DNA of 64,000 bases. Origin: Streptomyces griseoluteus. GTDB lineage: Bacteria; Actinomycetota; Actinomycetes; Streptomycetales; Streptomycetaceae. How positions within the stretch are numbered: position 1 is the stretch's first letter; every line of letters begins with the position of its first letter. This document shows, piece by piece, positions 45,870-56,705 of the stretch. A program made the translations under genes and the position numbers. Where the stretch lies: positions 496,001 through 560,000 of the forward strand of contig NZ_SRRU01000004.1 of the NCBI RefSeq assembly GCF_004784465.1, read 5' to 3'. The notes under the pieces were generated by a model. It did not search any database, had not been told where the DNA came from, and was given only the letters and a program-made list of their open reading frames with translations.

Positions 45870-47075
45870 GTGCAGCGCCTCTATGACTTCCTCCGCCGCC
45901 ACCCCACGGGGGTCGACTGCTTCTGGGCCGTCGTCCTGCTCGGGCTCTCCGGCGTGAGCGTGGTGAACATGGACGGCACCCCGCACCACCACGGCTCCTT
46001 CGCCGCAGCCTGGACGATCTCCACCGTGCTGTGCGTGATCCTGGCCCTGCGCCGCCGCCTGCCGGAGCTGATGCTGGTCGCGGTGCTGGCCACCGGGCTG
46101 GCGCAGCTCATCCTGGACGTCGAGCCGGTCGTCGCCGACTTCACCATGCTGGTGGTCGTCTACACGGTCGCCGCCAGCGGCGCCCTGTGGGCCTCCCGGC
46201 TGGCGCTCGCCACCAGCCTGGTCGCGGCCTCGCTGGCGCAACTGCGCTGGCCGAACGAGCAGGTCAGCGCGCTCGGCCAGATCGCGCTCGCGGTCTTCCA
46301 GACGGTGCCGTTCGCGCTGGCCTGGGTGCTCGGCGACTCCATGCGCACCCGCCGCGCCTACTTCGCCCAGCTCGAGGAGCGCGCCGCCCGGCTGGAGAAG
46401 GAGCGCGAGGCGCAGGCCAAGGTCGCCGTCGCCGCCGAGCGCGCCCGGATCGCCCGCGAGCTGCACGACGTGGTCGCGCACAACGTCTCGGTCATGGTGG
46501 TGCAGGCCGACGGCGCCGCCTACGTCCTGGACGCCGCCCCCGACCAGGCCCGCCAGGCGCTGGAGACGATCTCCTCCACCGGTCGCCAGGCGCTGGCCGA
46601 GATGCGCCGGCTGCTGGGCGTGCTGCGCACCGGCGAGCACCAGGAGAGCGGGGAGTACGTCCCGCAGCCCGACGTGGAGCAGATCGACGACCTGGTCGAG
46701 CAGTGCCGCGAGGCCGGGCTGCCGGTGGACTTCAAGGTCGAGGGCACCCCGCGTCCGCTGCCCAGCGGGGTGGAGCTGACCGCGTACCGGATCGTGCAGG
46801 AGGCGCTCACCAACACCCGCAAGCACGGTGGGCCCGAGGCGGGCGCCAGCGTCCGGCTGGTGTACTTCGACGACGGGCTCGGCCTGCTGGTCGAGGACGA
46901 CGGCAAGGGCGCGCCGCACGAGCTGTACGAGGAGGGCGGCGCGGACGGCCAGGGACACGGCCTGATCGGCATGCGGGAGCGGGTCGGCATGGTCGGCGGC
47001 ACCCTGGACGCCGGGCCGCGCCCCGGCGGCGGCTTCCGCATCAGCGCGCTGCTCCCGCTGAAACCTGCGCACTGA
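45870..47075 (+). CDS. Sensor histidine kinase (HisKA_3 type)
   Basis: 401 aa from GTG 45870; TACGCT ends six bases before it, so a leaderless start is likely. About four to five membrane segments (15-150) form a small sensor with little exposed sequence. A coiled linker leads to the HisKA_3 domain with His199 in RIARELHDVVAHN, then the ATPase N-box ALTNTRKHGG and G boxes VEDDGKG and GHGLIGMRERV. This is the NarX/DesK class. The response regulator follows 70 bp downstream. The signal is unknown. Confidence 0.93.
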   Translation: MQRLYDFLRRHPTGVDCFWAVVLLGLSGVSVVNMDGTPHHHGSFAAAWTISTVLCVILALRRRLPELMLVAVLATGLAQLILDVEPVVADFTMLVVVYTVAASGALWASRLALATSLVAASLAQLRWPNEQVSALGQIALAVFQTVPFALAWVLGDSMRTRRAYFAQLEERAARLEKEREAQAKVAVAAERARIARELHDVVAHNVSVMVVQADGAAYVLDAAPDQARQALETISSTGRQALAEMRRLLGVLRTGEHQESGEYVPQPDVEQIDDLVEQCREAGLPVDFKVEGTPRPLPSGVELTAYRIVQEALTNTRKHGGPEAGASVRLVYFDDGLGLLVEDDGKGAPHELYEEGGADGQGHGLIGMRERVGMVGGTLDAGPRPGGGFRISALLPLKPAH

Positions 47076-47145
47076 CACCTGTCACGAACGCGCCCCGCAC
47101 CCCCGAAGCCCGCACACCCCGAGAAGGACACGGAAGAGGACCCCG

Positions 47146-47817
47146 ATGGCGATCCGCGTGATGCTCGTCGACGATCAGGTGCTGCTGCGCACCGGTTTCC
47201 GGATGGTGCTCGCCGCCCAGCCGGACATGGAGGTCGTCGCGGAGGCGGGCGACGGGGTGGAGGCGCTCCAGGTGCTGCGCACCACCCCGGTCGACGTGGT
47301 CCTGATGGACGTGCGCATGCCCAAGCTGGACGGGGTGGAGACCACCCGGCGCATCTGCTCCGAGTCCGAGCCCCCGAAGGTGCTCATCCTGACCACGTTC
47401 GACCTGGACGAGTACGCGTTCTCCGGGCTGAAGGCGGGCGCCTCCGGCTTCATGCTCAAGGACGTGCCGCCGGGCGAACTGCTCAGCGCCATCCGCTCGG
47501 TGCACAGCGGGGACGCGGTCGTGGCTCCCTCCACCACGCGCCGGCTGCTCGACCGGTTCGCCCCGATGCTGCCCTCGGCCGTGCAGGAGCCCCGGCACGC
47601 GGAGCTGTCCCGGCTCACCGAGCGCGAGCGCGAGGTCATGGTGCTGGTCGCCCAGGGGCTCTCCAACGGCGAGATCGCCGCCCGGCTGGTCCTCTCCGAG
47701 GCCACGGTGAAGACCCATGTGGGCCGCATCCTCACCAAGCTGGGGCTGCGCGACCGGGTCCAGGTGGTCGTCCTCGCCTACGAGACCGGGCTGGTCCGTG
47801 CGGGCGGGCAGGCTTAG
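47146..47817 (+). CDS. NarL/LuxR-family response regulator
   Basis: 223 aa. The receiver has the acidic pocket LVDDQ, phospho-acceptor Asp55 in VVLMDVRMPKLDG, and the conserved Lys in MLKDVPPGE. The LuxR HTH spans LTEREREVMVLVAQGLSNGE through VKTHVGRILTKLGLRDRVQ. It is the partner of the kinase just upstream. No target genes are apparent in the window. It converges on the ArsR-type gene with three bases between stops. Confidence 0.94.
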   Translation: MAIRVMLVDDQVLLRTGFRMVLAAQPDMEVVAEAGDGVEALQVLRTTPVDVVLMDVRMPKLDGVETTRRICSESEPPKVLILTTFDLDEYAFSGLKAGASGFMLKDVPPGELLSAIRSVHSGDAVVAPSTTRRLLDRFAPMLPSAVQEPRHAELSRLTEREREVMVLVAQGLSNGEIAARLVLSEATVKTHVGRILTKLGLRDRVQVVVLAYETGLVRAGGQA

Positions 47818-47820
47818 GGC

Positions 47821-48924
47821 TCAGCGCAGTACGCCCTCGATGAAGTCGCTGCCCAGCCGGGACACGGCGGCCAGGTCCAACTGGTGCTGGACATATCGGC
47901 CCTGGCGGCAGCTGGTGATCAGACCGGCCTTCTTGAGGACGGCCAGGTGGCGGGATATCTCGGGCGCGGACATGCCGTGCGCGTCGGCGAGTTCGCTGGT
48001 GCTGTGCGGGCTGCGGGCGAGGTGGCGGCACAGGCGCAGACGCGCGGGGTGGGCGAGGGCCTCCATGCGCAGGGTGAGCTGCTCGACGGTGGGTGCCTTG
48101 GGGCGGGTGGCCTTGGCCGGATAGGTGATGACGGGCTGCCAGTCGTACCGGTGCAGCACCATCACGTGCGGCCAGCCGAGGCTGGTCGGCACCAGGACGA
48201 GCCCGCCGTCACCGGTGGTGCCCCGGCCCACCAGGAGCTTGTCGATCGTGATGAGACCGGCCTCCTCGTCCAGCGACACCGCGCCGGAGAGCGAGGAGAG
48301 GGCCTCGGCGGGGCCCTTGCGGCGCAGCAGCTCGGTCTTGTGCCGGGCGTCGGCGGCGAGGCCGGGCTGCAGCCGGGCCCAGGTGTCGGCGAAGAACGCC
48401 TCGTCGCAGTCGAGCACCAACTGGCGGAACCAGGCGCGGACCGTCGGCGGGTTGGCCAGCAGGCGCCGGGCGAACCGCTCCTGGACGGCACCGCGCGCGG
48501 CGGCCAGGTCCAGGGCGCGGCGGCGCAGCTCCGGGTCGCCCAGCGGGCCGAGGCTCTGCCGGGAGTACTGAAAGTGGCAGGTGAACTCCAGGGCCGCGTC
48601 GACGAACTGTTCGTCCGTCAGCTTGTCCAGCAGGTCGAGTTCCTCGGCGAGCGTGCCGCCGGGCAGCCCGCGCCGGCCGGGGAGTCCGGCGAAGGGGGCG
48701 AACACGTCGGAGAACGTGGTGCGCCACAGGAAGTCCGCCTCGCAGAGCCGGTCGGCCAGGCACGGGTCCAGCCGGCTGGACACGGCCGTCACCCAGCCCT
48801 GGAGGTCCGGATGGTGACCGGGCTCACTGAGCGCGTGCAGGGCCATTCCCAGCTCGGCCAGCGGTGAGGGCACCACGGAGATCCGCTCCGCCGGGAGCCC
48901 CTTGACGTCGATGGTCACGCTCAT
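47821..48924 (-). CDS. ArsR-type winged-helix regulator with N-terminal DUF5937
   Basis: 367 aa. The winged helix is C-terminal (about 285-355): MEALAHPARLRLCRHLARSP, then TSELADAHGMSAPEISRHL as recognition helix, and LKKAGLITSCRQGRYVQHQL. The N-terminal 270 residues are a helical DUF5937-like ligand or partner domain starting MSVTIDVKGLPAERISVVPS. No metal-binding Cys cluster of classical ArsR is seen. The ligand and targets are unknown. It lies head to tail upstream of the kinase/regulator pair on the opposite strand. Confidence 0.83.
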   Translation of the reverse strand: MSVTIDVKGLPAERISVVPSPLAELGMALHALSEPGHHPDLQGWVTAVSSRLDPCLADRLCEADFLWRTTFSDVFAPFAGLPGRRGLPGGTLAEELDLLDKLTDEQFVDAALEFTCHFQYSRQSLGPLGDPELRRRALDLAAARGAVQERFARRLLANPPTVRAWFRQLVLDCDEAFFADTWARLQPGLAADARHKTELLRRKGPAEALSSLSGAVSLDEEAGLITIDKLLVGRGTTGDGGLVLVPTSLGWPHVMVLHRYDWQPVITYPAKATRPKAPTVEQLTLRMEALAHPARLRLCRHLARSPHSTSELADAHGMSAPEISRHLAVLKKAGLITSCRQGRYVQHQLDLAAVSRLGSDFIEGVLR

Positions 48925-49007
48925 GTGCCCATGGTGCCCCCCACCACTGACAACGCCCCCCGGATTGACGGCCGCCGTCAATCGACGGGGCGTCAGGGGC
49001 CGGTGTC

Positions 49008-50159
49008 TCAGCCCAGCCGTCCGGCGAAGTCGACCGCCGCGTCCCGTACGTCCCGTGCCGTCCACTCCAGGCCCGCCGCGCGGACCCCGGTCTCCGTGAA
49101 GGAGAGGCCGGGTCCGCGGGAGTCCCAGCCGTCGCCGAACAGCAGGGTGCCGGTCTCCTCGGCCTGCCGTACGGCCGCCTCCGCGAGGACCTCGGGGTCG
49201 AACGGGAGCCAGACCTGGAAGTCGTGGGTGTGCGGCACCTCGGGATGGACCCGCGCCCAGGGCAGCCCGGCCTCGGCGAACCCCTCACGCAGCGCGGCGG
49301 CGACCACACGCGCGTGCCGGACGTACTCCGGAAGCCTCGGCAGTTCCCGGTCCAGGCCGGCGAGGGCGGAGAGCGCGGTGGGGAACTGCTGGAAGACCGT
49401 CCCCCCGTACCGGTGCCGCCAGGTGCGCGCCTCCTCGACGAGACTCGCGGGGCCGGCGAGCGCGGCGCCGCCCAGGCCGCCGAGGGACTTGTAGAACGAC
49501 ACGTAGACGCTGTCGGCCAGGGCCGCGATCTCCTCCAGGGGACGGCCGAAGTGCTCCGTGGCCTCCCAGAGGCGGGCGCCGTCGAAGTGCACCACCGCCT
49601 CGCGCTCCCGCGCGGCGTCGACCGCCCCGGTCAGCTCCTCCCAGGAGGGCAGCAGGAACCCGGCGTCGCGCAGCGGCAGTTCCAGCATGAGGGCGCCGAC
49701 GGGCTCGTCCAGGCCGTGCACGTCGGCTGCCGTCACCGGGCGCGGCTCCTGGCTCACGGTGACCGGGCGCAATCCGCTGACCTGGCTGAACGCATGGCGT
49801 TCGTGCACCTCGGGGTGGGACAGGGCGTGCAGGGCGACGGCCGGGTTGCCGGTACGCGCGGCCCAGCAGCGCAGGGCGACCTGCTGGGCCATGGTGCCGG
49901 TCGGGAAGAACACGGCGGCCTCGGTGCCGAGCAGTTCCGCGACCCGGCGCTCCAGGGCGGACACCACGCCGTCGCCGTAGATGTCGGCGGGTTCGTCCAG
50001 GTCGTACACCTCGGGGGCCGCCTCCGTCAGCCCGGTGAGGCGCTCGCGGAGGGTCCCGCGCCAGCCGCCGCGCGACAGCACGCGCGGGGCGGTGCGTATC
50101 GCGGTCCGGCGCCGCTCTCGCATCGAAGGCCGCTGCTCGTCCTCGGTCTTGTCGCTCAT
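49008..50159 (-). CDS. PLP-dependent threonine aldolase/beta-eliminating lyase family enzyme
   Basis: 383 aa from ATG 50159. The fold type I PLP enzyme has AAVFFPTGTMAQQVALR near the phosphate site, HFDGARLWEAT with the PLP-pairing Asp, and the Schiff-base Lys in SVYVSFYKSLGGLGG. This is the low-specificity L-threonine aldolase (ltaE-like) branch, though an unusual basic N-terminal extension (about 50 residues) precedes the domain. It would cleave threonine or related beta-hydroxy amino acids to glycine and aldehyde. It is divergent from the pantothenate/NAD operon. Confidence 0.83.
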   Translation of the reverse strand: MSDKTEDEQRPSMRERRRTAIRTAPRVLSRGGWRGTLRERLTGLTEAAPEVYDLDEPADIYGDGVVSALERRVAELLGTEAAVFFPTGTMAQQVALRCWAARTGNPAVALHALSHPEVHERHAFSQVSGLRPVTVSQEPRPVTAADVHGLDEPVGALMLELPLRDAGFLLPSWEELTGAVDAAREREAVVHFDGARLWEATEHFGRPLEEIAALADSVYVSFYKSLGGLGGAALAGPASLVEEARTWRHRYGGTVFQQFPTALSALAGLDRELPRLPEYVRHARVVAAALREGFAEAGLPWARVHPEVPHTHDFQVWLPFDPEVLAEAAVRQAEETGTLLFGDGWDSRGPGLSFTETGVRAAGLEWTARDVRDAAVDFAGRLG

Positions 50160-50271
50160 GCGGGGGATCATGCCGCGCCGGGCCCCGCGGGGGTACCCGG
50201 TTTCCGGGCGGGCCGGTGCGGCGGCCCACAGCCTGTGGACGACGGGGGGCCGGTCGCCGGATAGCGTTAAC

Positions 50272-50331
50272 ATGACGAGAAATCGTCCGGTACCCAGAGC
50301 GGACTGGAACGGGAAGGCCACGGTCGCGTGA
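50272..50331 (+). CDS. Possible 19-codon leader ORF of the DUF2520-panC-nadB operon
   Basis: ATG 50272 opens [19 protein letters not shown] and stops at TGA 50329-50331, overlapping the DUF2520 GTG (50328) by four bases, the same GTGA junction used elsewhere in the operon. A good -10 (TAGCGT, 50262-50267) lies four bases before the ATG. This could be a translated leader that couples ribosomes into the first gene, or chance. Confidence 0.35.
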   Translation: MTRNRPVPRADWNGKATVA

Positions 50332-51305
50332 GTACACACCCCTCGGACACCCAGGACCGCCCCGCGCGGCTCACCGTCGGCGTCGTCGGCGCCGGACGCG
50401 TGGGCCCCGCCCTGGCCGCGTCCCTGCAGCTCGCCGGACACCGCCCGGTGGCCGTCTCCGGCGTCTCCGACGCCTCCCGCAGGCGCGCCGAGAAGATGCT
50501 GCCCGGCGTGCCCCTGGTGCCGCCCGCCGAGGTCCTCCAGCGCGCCGACCTGGTGCTGCTCACCGTCCCCGACGACGCCCTGCCGGGCCTGGTCACCGGC
50601 CTCGCCGAGACCGGCGCCGTCCGCCCCGGCCAGCTCCTCGTGCACACCTCGGGCCGCTACGGCGTCTCGGTGCTCGACCCGGCCCTGCGCGCGGGTGCGC
50701 TGCCGCTGGCACTGCACCCGGCGATGACCTTCACCGGCAGCCCCGTCGACGTCCAGCGCCTCGCGGGCTGCTCCTTCGGCGTCACCGCGCCCGAGGAGCT
50801 GCGGCTCGCGGCCGAGGCCCTGGTCATCGAGATGGGCGGCGAACCGGAGTGGATCAGCGAGGAGGGCCGCCCGCTCTATCACGCGGCCCTCGCCCTGGGC
50901 TCCAACCACCTGATCACCCTGGTCGCCCAGTCCATGGAGCTGCTGCGCACGGCCGGGGTCGGCGCCCCCGACCGGATGCTGGGCCCGCTGCTGGGCGCCG
51001 CCCTGGACAACGCGCTGCGCTCCGGTGACGCGGCCCTCACCGGCCCCGTCGCGCGCGGGGACGCGGGCACGGTCGCCGCGCACATCGCCGAGCTGCGCGA
51101 GCACTCCCCGCAGACCGTCGCCGGGTACGTGGCGATGGCCCGTGCCACCGCCGACCGCGCCCTCGCCCACGGCCTGCTCAAGGCCGAGCTGGCCGAGGAC
51201 CTGCTCGGCGTGCTCGCCGACCAGGAGACCGGCAGCGGCAGCGCGCCCGCCACCGGCACCGACGCGGACGACGACGAGAACGGCCCCGAGGGGAACGACC
51301 GATGA
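50328..51305 (+). CDS. Rossmann-like DUF2520 protein, candidate ketopantoate reductase
   Basis: 325 aa from GTG 50328. The dinucleotide-binding GxGxxG is in [18 protein letters not shown], followed by [11 protein letters not shown] and the DUF2520 C-terminal half ([15 protein letters not shown]). The fold matches 6-phosphogluconate-dehydrogenase-like reductases such as PanE. It is translationally coupled to panC (51302 starts inside its stop). Pantothenate synthesis needs a ketopantoate reductase at this step, so DUF2520 may supply it in actinomycetes; this is inference from position and fold. Confidence 0.82.
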   Translation: MSTHPSDTQDRPARLTVGVVGAGRVGPALAASLQLAGHRPVAVSGVSDASRRRAEKMLPGVPLVPPAEVLQRADLVLLTVPDDALPGLVTGLAETGAVRPGQLLVHTSGRYGVSVLDPALRAGALPLALHPAMTFTGSPVDVQRLAGCSFGVTAPEELRLAAEALVIEMGGEPEWISEEGRPLYHAALALGSNHLITLVAQSMELLRTAGVGAPDRMLGPLLGAALDNALRSGDAALTGPVARGDAGTVAAHIAELREHSPQTVAGYVAMARATADRALAHGLLKAELAEDLLGVLADQETGSGSAPATGTDADDDENGPEGNDR

Positions 51306-52303
51306 CCACCGCCCTGCTGAGCACCGCCGACGAGCTGCACGCCCGCGTGCGCCACGGCCGCCGTGCCGTCGTGATGACCATGGGCGCCCTGCACGAGGGC
51401 CACGCCACGCTGATCCGCGCCGCCCGCGAGCTCGCCGGGCCGGACGGCGAGGTCGTCGTCACCGTCTTCGTCAACCCGCTCCAGTTCGGCGCCGGCGAGG
51501 ACCTCGACCGTTATCCGCGCACCCTGGACGCCGACCTCCGGCTCGCCGGACGCGCGGGCGCCGACGCGGTGTTCGCCCCGTCGGTGGAGGAGGTCTACCC
51601 GGGCGGCGAACCCCAGGTGCGCATCACCGCGGGCCCCATGGGCGGCCGGCTGGAGGGCGCCACCCGCCCCGGCCACTTCGACGGCATGCTGACCGTCGTC
51701 GGCAAGCTGCTGCACCTCACCCGGCCGGACGTGGCGCTGTACGGGCAGAAGGACGCCCAGCAGCTGGCGCTCATCCGGCGCATGGTGCGGGACCTCAACT
51801 TCGGCGTGGAGATCGTCGGCGTGCCCACGGTCCGCGAGGAGGACGGGCTCGCCCTGTCCAGCCGCAATCGCTACCTCGCCCCCGAGGAGCGCGCCACCGC
51901 CCTCACCCTGTCCCGCGCCCTGTTCGCCGGCCGCGACCGGCACGCGGCCCAGGAGGCCCTCCGTGCGCGGGCCCTCGAAGTGCCGTCCACGCACGCGCGT
52001 GCCGAGGCGCTGAGCGCCATAGGCGAGTCGCGTGCGGCGGCCGACGCGCACGCCGTGGCCACCGCCACGCCCGGCGGCCCGGCGGCCGTCCGCGCCGCGG
52101 CCCGTCAGGTGCTGGACGAGGCCGCCCGCTTCGACCCGCCGCTCGACCTGGACTACCTCGCCCTGGTCGACCCGGCCGACTTCACCGAGATCGCCGACGA
52201 CTTCACCGGCGAGGCGGTCCTCGCGGTCGCCGCGCGGGTCGGCTCGACCCGGCTGATCGACAACATCCCGCTCACCTTCGGCAGCCCTGGAGCCGCCCTG
52301 TGA
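51302..52303 (+). CDS. panC: Pantoate-beta-alanine ligase
   Basis: 333 aa. It joins pantoate and beta-alanine via a pantoyl-adenylate, giving pantothenate. The family landmarks are [16 protein letters not shown] (ATP-binding HxGH), FVNPLQFG, and the [17 protein letters not shown] and SSRNRYL stretches in order. ATG overlaps the previous stop by four bases (ATGA) and its own stop overlaps the nadB GTG (GTGA). Confidence 0.96.
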   Translation: MTTALLSTADELHARVRHGRRAVVMTMGALHEGHATLIRAARELAGPDGEVVVTVFVNPLQFGAGEDLDRYPRTLDADLRLAGRAGADAVFAPSVEEVYPGGEPQVRITAGPMGGRLEGATRPGHFDGMLTVVGKLLHLTRPDVALYGQKDAQQLALIRRMVRDLNFGVEIVGVPTVREEDGLALSSRNRYLAPEERATALTLSRALFAGRDRHAAQEALRARALEVPSTHARAEALSAIGESRAAADAHAVATATPGGPAAVRAAARQVLDEAARFDPPLDLDYLALVDPADFTEIADDFTGEAVLAVAARVGSTRLIDNIPLTFGSPGAAL

Positions 52304-53997
52304 CCAGCACCGGTATACGACTGCACGCGCCCGCCCCCGGCTGGTCCATCCCGGCCGACGTCGTGGTGGTCGGCTCCGGCGTGGCCGGCCTGACCGCCGC
52401 GCTGCGCTGCGAGGCGGCCGGCCTGACGACGGTCGTCGTCACCAAGGCCCGCCTGGACGACGGCTCCACCCGCTGGGCCCAGGGCGGCATCGCGGCCGCC
52501 CTGGGCGACGGCGACACCCCCGGACAGCACCTGGACGACACCCTGGTCGCCGGCGCGGGCCTGTGCGACGAGAACGCCGTACGCCTCCTGGTCACCGAGG
52601 GCCCCGACGCCGTACGGCGGCTGATCGACACCGGCGCGCGGTTCGACACCGACGACGCGGGCTCGATCCAGCTCACCCGCGAGGGCGGCCACCACCGGCG
52701 CCGCATCGCCCACGCGGGCGGGGACGCCACCGGCGCGGAGATCTCCCGCGCGCTGGTCGACGCCGTCCGCGCGCGGGGCCTTCGCACCATCGAGAACGCG
52801 CTCGTCCTGGACCTGCTCACCGACGCGGAGGGCCGCACCGCAGGCGTCACCCTGCACGTCATGGGCGAGGGCCAGCACGACGGCGTGGGAGCGGTGCACG
52901 CGCCCGCCGTGGTGCTCGCCACCGGCGGCATGGGCCAGGTGTTCTCCGCGACCACCAACCCCTCGGTCTCCACCGGCGACGGCGTGGCGCTGGCGCTGCG
53001 CGCGGGCGCCGAGGTCAGCGACCTGGAGTTCGTCCAGTTCCACCCGACCGTGCTCTTCCTCGGCCCCGATGCCGAGGGCCAGCAGCCGCTGGTCTCGGAG
53101 GCGGTGCGCGGCGAGGGCGCCCACCTGGTCGACGCCGACGGCACGCGCTTCATGGTCGGGCAGCACGAGCTGGCGGAGCTGGCCCCGCGCGACATCGTCG
53201 CCAAGGGCATCACGCGGCGGATGCAGGAGCTGGGCGCCGACCACATGTACCTCGACGGCAGGCATTTCGGCGCCGACATGTGGGAGCACCGCTTCCCGAC
53301 CATCCTGGCCGCCTGCCGCGCCCACGGCATCGACCCGGTCACCGAGCCGATCCCGGTCGCCCCGGCCGCCCACTACGCCTCCGGCGGCGTCCGCACCGAC
53401 GACCGCGGCCGTACGACCGTCGCCGGCCTGTACGCGTGCGGCGAGGCCGCCTGCACCGGGGTGCACGGCGCCAACCGGCTCGCCTCCAACTCCCTGCTCG
53501 AAGGGCTCGTCTACGCCGAGCGCATCGCCGCCGACATCGCGGCCGAGCACACCGCGAACGGCCCGCACACGTGCGTGCCGGCCCCCGTCCCGCACCACGG
53601 CACGCCCGCGCATCCCCTGCTGGCCCCGGAGGACCGGCTCGCCGTGCAGCGGATCATGTCCGAGGGCGCGGGCGTCCTGCGCTCGGCCGCCTCCCTGGAA
53701 CGCGCAGCGCAGCGCCTCGCGGAACTACACTCCCGCGCCAGTGACACCCTGGACGGTGAGGGCAAGACCGCCGAGCCCGGCGTCGACACCTGGGAGGCCA
53801 CCAACCTCCTGGACGTGGCCCGCGTCCTGGTCGCCGCGGCCGCGCTGCGCGAGGAGACCCGCGGCTGCCACTGGCGCGAGGACCACGCCGACCGCGACGA
53901 CCCGCACTGGCGCCGCCACCTGGTGGTGACTCTCCGCGCGGACCGTTCGCTGGCCGTACGCACCACCGAGAGCGCAGACTTCCCCCCTACCCGGTGA
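52300..53997 (+). CDS. nadB: L-aspartate oxidase
   Basis: 565 aa from GTG 52300. This FAD enzyme oxidises aspartate to iminoaspartate for quinolinate synthesis. The N-terminal FAD fold is [20 protein letters not shown]; the active-site [13 protein letters not shown] and [14 protein letters not shown] follow, with a C-terminal helical domain. It is coupled to panC and precedes nadC by about 50 bp. NadA (quinolinate synthase) is not in the window. Confidence 0.96.
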   Translation: MTSTGIRLHAPAPGWSIPADVVVVGSGVAGLTAALRCEAAGLTTVVVTKARLDDGSTRWAQGGIAAALGDGDTPGQHLDDTLVAGAGLCDENAVRLLVTEGPDAVRRLIDTGARFDTDDAGSIQLTREGGHHRRRIAHAGGDATGAEISRALVDAVRARGLRTIENALVLDLLTDAEGRTAGVTLHVMGEGQHDGVGAVHAPAVVLATGGMGQVFSATTNPSVSTGDGVALALRAGAEVSDLEFVQFHPTVLFLGPDAEGQQPLVSEAVRGEGAHLVDADGTRFMVGQHELAELAPRDIVAKGITRRMQELGADHMYLDGRHFGADMWEHRFPTILAACRAHGIDPVTEPIPVAPAAHYASGGVRTDDRGRTTVAGLYACGEAACTGVHGANRLASNSLLEGLVYAERIAADIAAEHTANGPHTCVPAPVPHHGTPAHPLLAPEDRLAVQRIMSEGAGVLRSAASLERAAQRLAELHSRASDTLDGEGKTAEPGVDTWEATNLLDVARVLVAAAALREETRGCHWREDHADRDDPHWRRHLVVTLRADRSLAVRTTESADFPPTR

Positions 53998-54045
53998 CAT
54001 CTCGGTCCACCGGGTGAACCCGCCTCCCCAGGAGCAGTGACGAAC

Positions 54046-55026
54046 GTGAGCACCGACGACCTTCCCCTCGCCCCGACCGGCGGCTGCGGCGACGGCTGCG
54101 CCTGTGGCGCGGACGAGGAGGGCGAAGAGCAACTGGAGTGCGGTCTCGACCCCGCGCTGGCCGCGCTGCTGGCCGAGTCCGGGCTCGACCCCGTGGAGAT
54201 CGAGGACATCGCCAACGTCACCGTCCAGGAGGACCTGGCCGGCGGCGTCGACGTGACCACCGTGGCGACCATCCCCGAGGACGCCGTGGCCACCGCCGAC
54301 TTCGTCGCCCGCGAGGCCGGCGTGGTCGCGGGCCTCAGGGTCGCCGAGGCCGTGCTCTCCGTGGTCTGCGAGGACGAGTTCGAGGTCGAGCGGCACGTCG
54401 AGGACGGCGACCTGATCGAGGCCGGCCAGCGCCTGCTGTCGGTCACCACCCGCACCCGCGACCTGCTCACCGCCGAGCGCAGCGCGCTGAACATCCTGGG
54501 CCGCATGTCCGGCATCGCGTCCGCCACGCGCGCGTGGGCCGACGTGCTGGAGGGCAGCCGCACCCGCGTGCGCGACACCCGCAAGACCACCCCCGGTCTG
54601 CGCTCGCTGGAGAAGTACGCGGTGCGCTGCGGCGGCGGCGTCAACCACCGCATGTCGCTCTCCGACGCCGCCCTGGTCAAGGACAACCACGTACTCGCCG
54701 CCGGTGGCGTGGCCGAGGCGTTCAAGGCCGTACGGGAGACCTTCCCGGACCTCCCCGTCGAGGTCGAGGTCGACACCCTGCACCAGCTCCACGAGGCCGT
54801 CGAGGCCGGCGCCGACCTGATCCTGCTGGACAACTTCACCCCCGGCGAGTGCGCCGAGGCCGTCACCCTCACGGCCGGCCGCGCCGAGCTGGAGGCGTCC
54901 GGGCGGCTCACCCTGGAGAACGCCTGCGCCTACGCCGACACCGGCGTGGACTTCCTGGCCGTCGGCGCCCTCACCCACTCCTCGCCGGTGCTCGACATCG
55001 GCCTGGACCTGCGCCCGGCGGAGTGA
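54046..55026 (+). CDS. nadC: Nicotinate-nucleotide pyrophosphorylase (carboxylating)
   Basis: 326 aa from GTG 54046 (GTG 54037 is too close to AGGAG). It converts quinolinate plus PRPP to nicotinate mononucleotide. The active-site strand RDTRKTTPGLRSLEKYAVRC, GGGVNHRMSL and DLILLDNFTP are intact. Unusually there is a Cys-rich N-terminal extension (GGCGDGCACGADEE, then LECG) not needed for catalysis, which could bind a metal. It is followed by coaX after five bases. Confidence 0.95.
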   Translation: MSTDDLPLAPTGGCGDGCACGADEEGEEQLECGLDPALAALLAESGLDPVEIEDIANVTVQEDLAGGVDVTTVATIPEDAVATADFVAREAGVVAGLRVAEAVLSVVCEDEFEVERHVEDGDLIEAGQRLLSVTTRTRDLLTAERSALNILGRMSGIASATRAWADVLEGSRTRVRDTRKTTPGLRSLEKYAVRCGGGVNHRMSLSDAALVKDNHVLAAGGVAEAFKAVRETFPDLPVEVEVDTLHQLHEAVEAGADLILLDNFTPGECAEAVTLTAGRAELEASGRLTLENACAYADTGVDFLAVGALTHSSPVLDIGLDLRPAE

Positions 55027-55031
55027 CCCGG

Positions 55032-55829
<798 letters not shown>

Positions 55830-55935
55830 CCGGGCCGCGTGGGACTCAGGGCCGGGCGGGGGAACCCTGGGTCCGACACGCGTTACAACACGTCCCATTC
55901 CGTAACTTTTGTCCGATTAGCGGTAGCGTCGCCGC

Positions 55936-56628
55936 ATGCCCACGCCATACGGAACTCGCGGCGGCATGGCGTTCGGCGCGGAGGAGCTGCGTGTGCTCCG
56001 CCGCGCCCTCGCCCTCGCCCTCCACCCCGGCACGGCCTCCGCCGAGGACGTGCAGGACTGCTTCCGCCTCGCCGACTCGGTCGACGAGGCACTGGACGAA
56101 GCGGCTCGCCTGCGCGCCTTCCTCCTGGCCGACCTGGGCCGCTACCGAGCCGCCCTGCCCGGCACCGCGGCCGGCTATCTCGCCCTGCTCCAGGAGGCGC
56201 TCGGCGCCGGGCACCGGCCCGCCCCGGACGACCTCGCCGCCCTGCGCGCCCTGCGCGGCAACCCGGTGGCCGCCGCCCTGCTGGCCCACTGCCAGGGCCT
56301 GGTCGAGCGCAGCGTCCGCGCCGCCCGCTTCGCCACCGGCGCGCCCACCGTCCCCGCGCCCGCCGCACCGCCCTCACGCGCCCGTCTGCTGGCCCTTCCG
56401 GGCGGCGCGGAGGACTCCGGGTCCACCGGGGCCGACGAGTCCGGGGAAGCCGCTCAGAAGCCCGCTGAGGAGCCCGCCCGGGCCCCCTCCCCGCGCCCCG
56501 GCGAGCGCCCCGCCGAGCCGGCCGCCCCCAAGCGCCCCGTCCCCACTCCCGGCGAGGTCTTCCCGCGCCGCAAACCGCAGTCGCCGCCCACCGGACAGGA
56601 CCGCGCCCGCCACCTCGCCGCGGGCTGA
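55936..56628 (+). CDS. Conserved hypothetical protein with helical domain and Pro-rich tail
   Basis: 230 aa from ATG 55936. TAGCGT (55924-55929) lies exactly six bases before the ATG, indicating a leaderless mRNA. Residues about 10-135 are helical (FGAEELRVLRRALALALHP). The rest is disordered, rich in Pro, Ala and Glu, ending PRRKPQSPPTGQDRARHLAAG. No domain is recognised; such genes sit between coaX and the lsr2-clpC region in Streptomyces as far as I recall. Confidence 0.75.
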   Translation: MPTPYGTRGGMAFGAEELRVLRRALALALHPGTASAEDVQDCFRLADSVDEALDEAARLRAFLLADLGRYRAALPGTAAGYLALLQEALGAGHRPAPDDLAALRALRGNPVAAALLAHCQGLVERSVRAARFATGAPTVPAPAAPPSRARLLALPGGAEDSGSTGADESGEAAQKPAEEPARAPSPRPGERPAEPAAPKRPVPTPGEVFPRRKPQSPPTGQDRARHLAAG

Positions 56629-56705
56629 CCTGGCTCTACGGGGCGGGGAGGACATAAGGCCCACCCCGCCCCGGCCGGGCCGCCCCGCGTGGCTACCCTG
56701 GAGCC

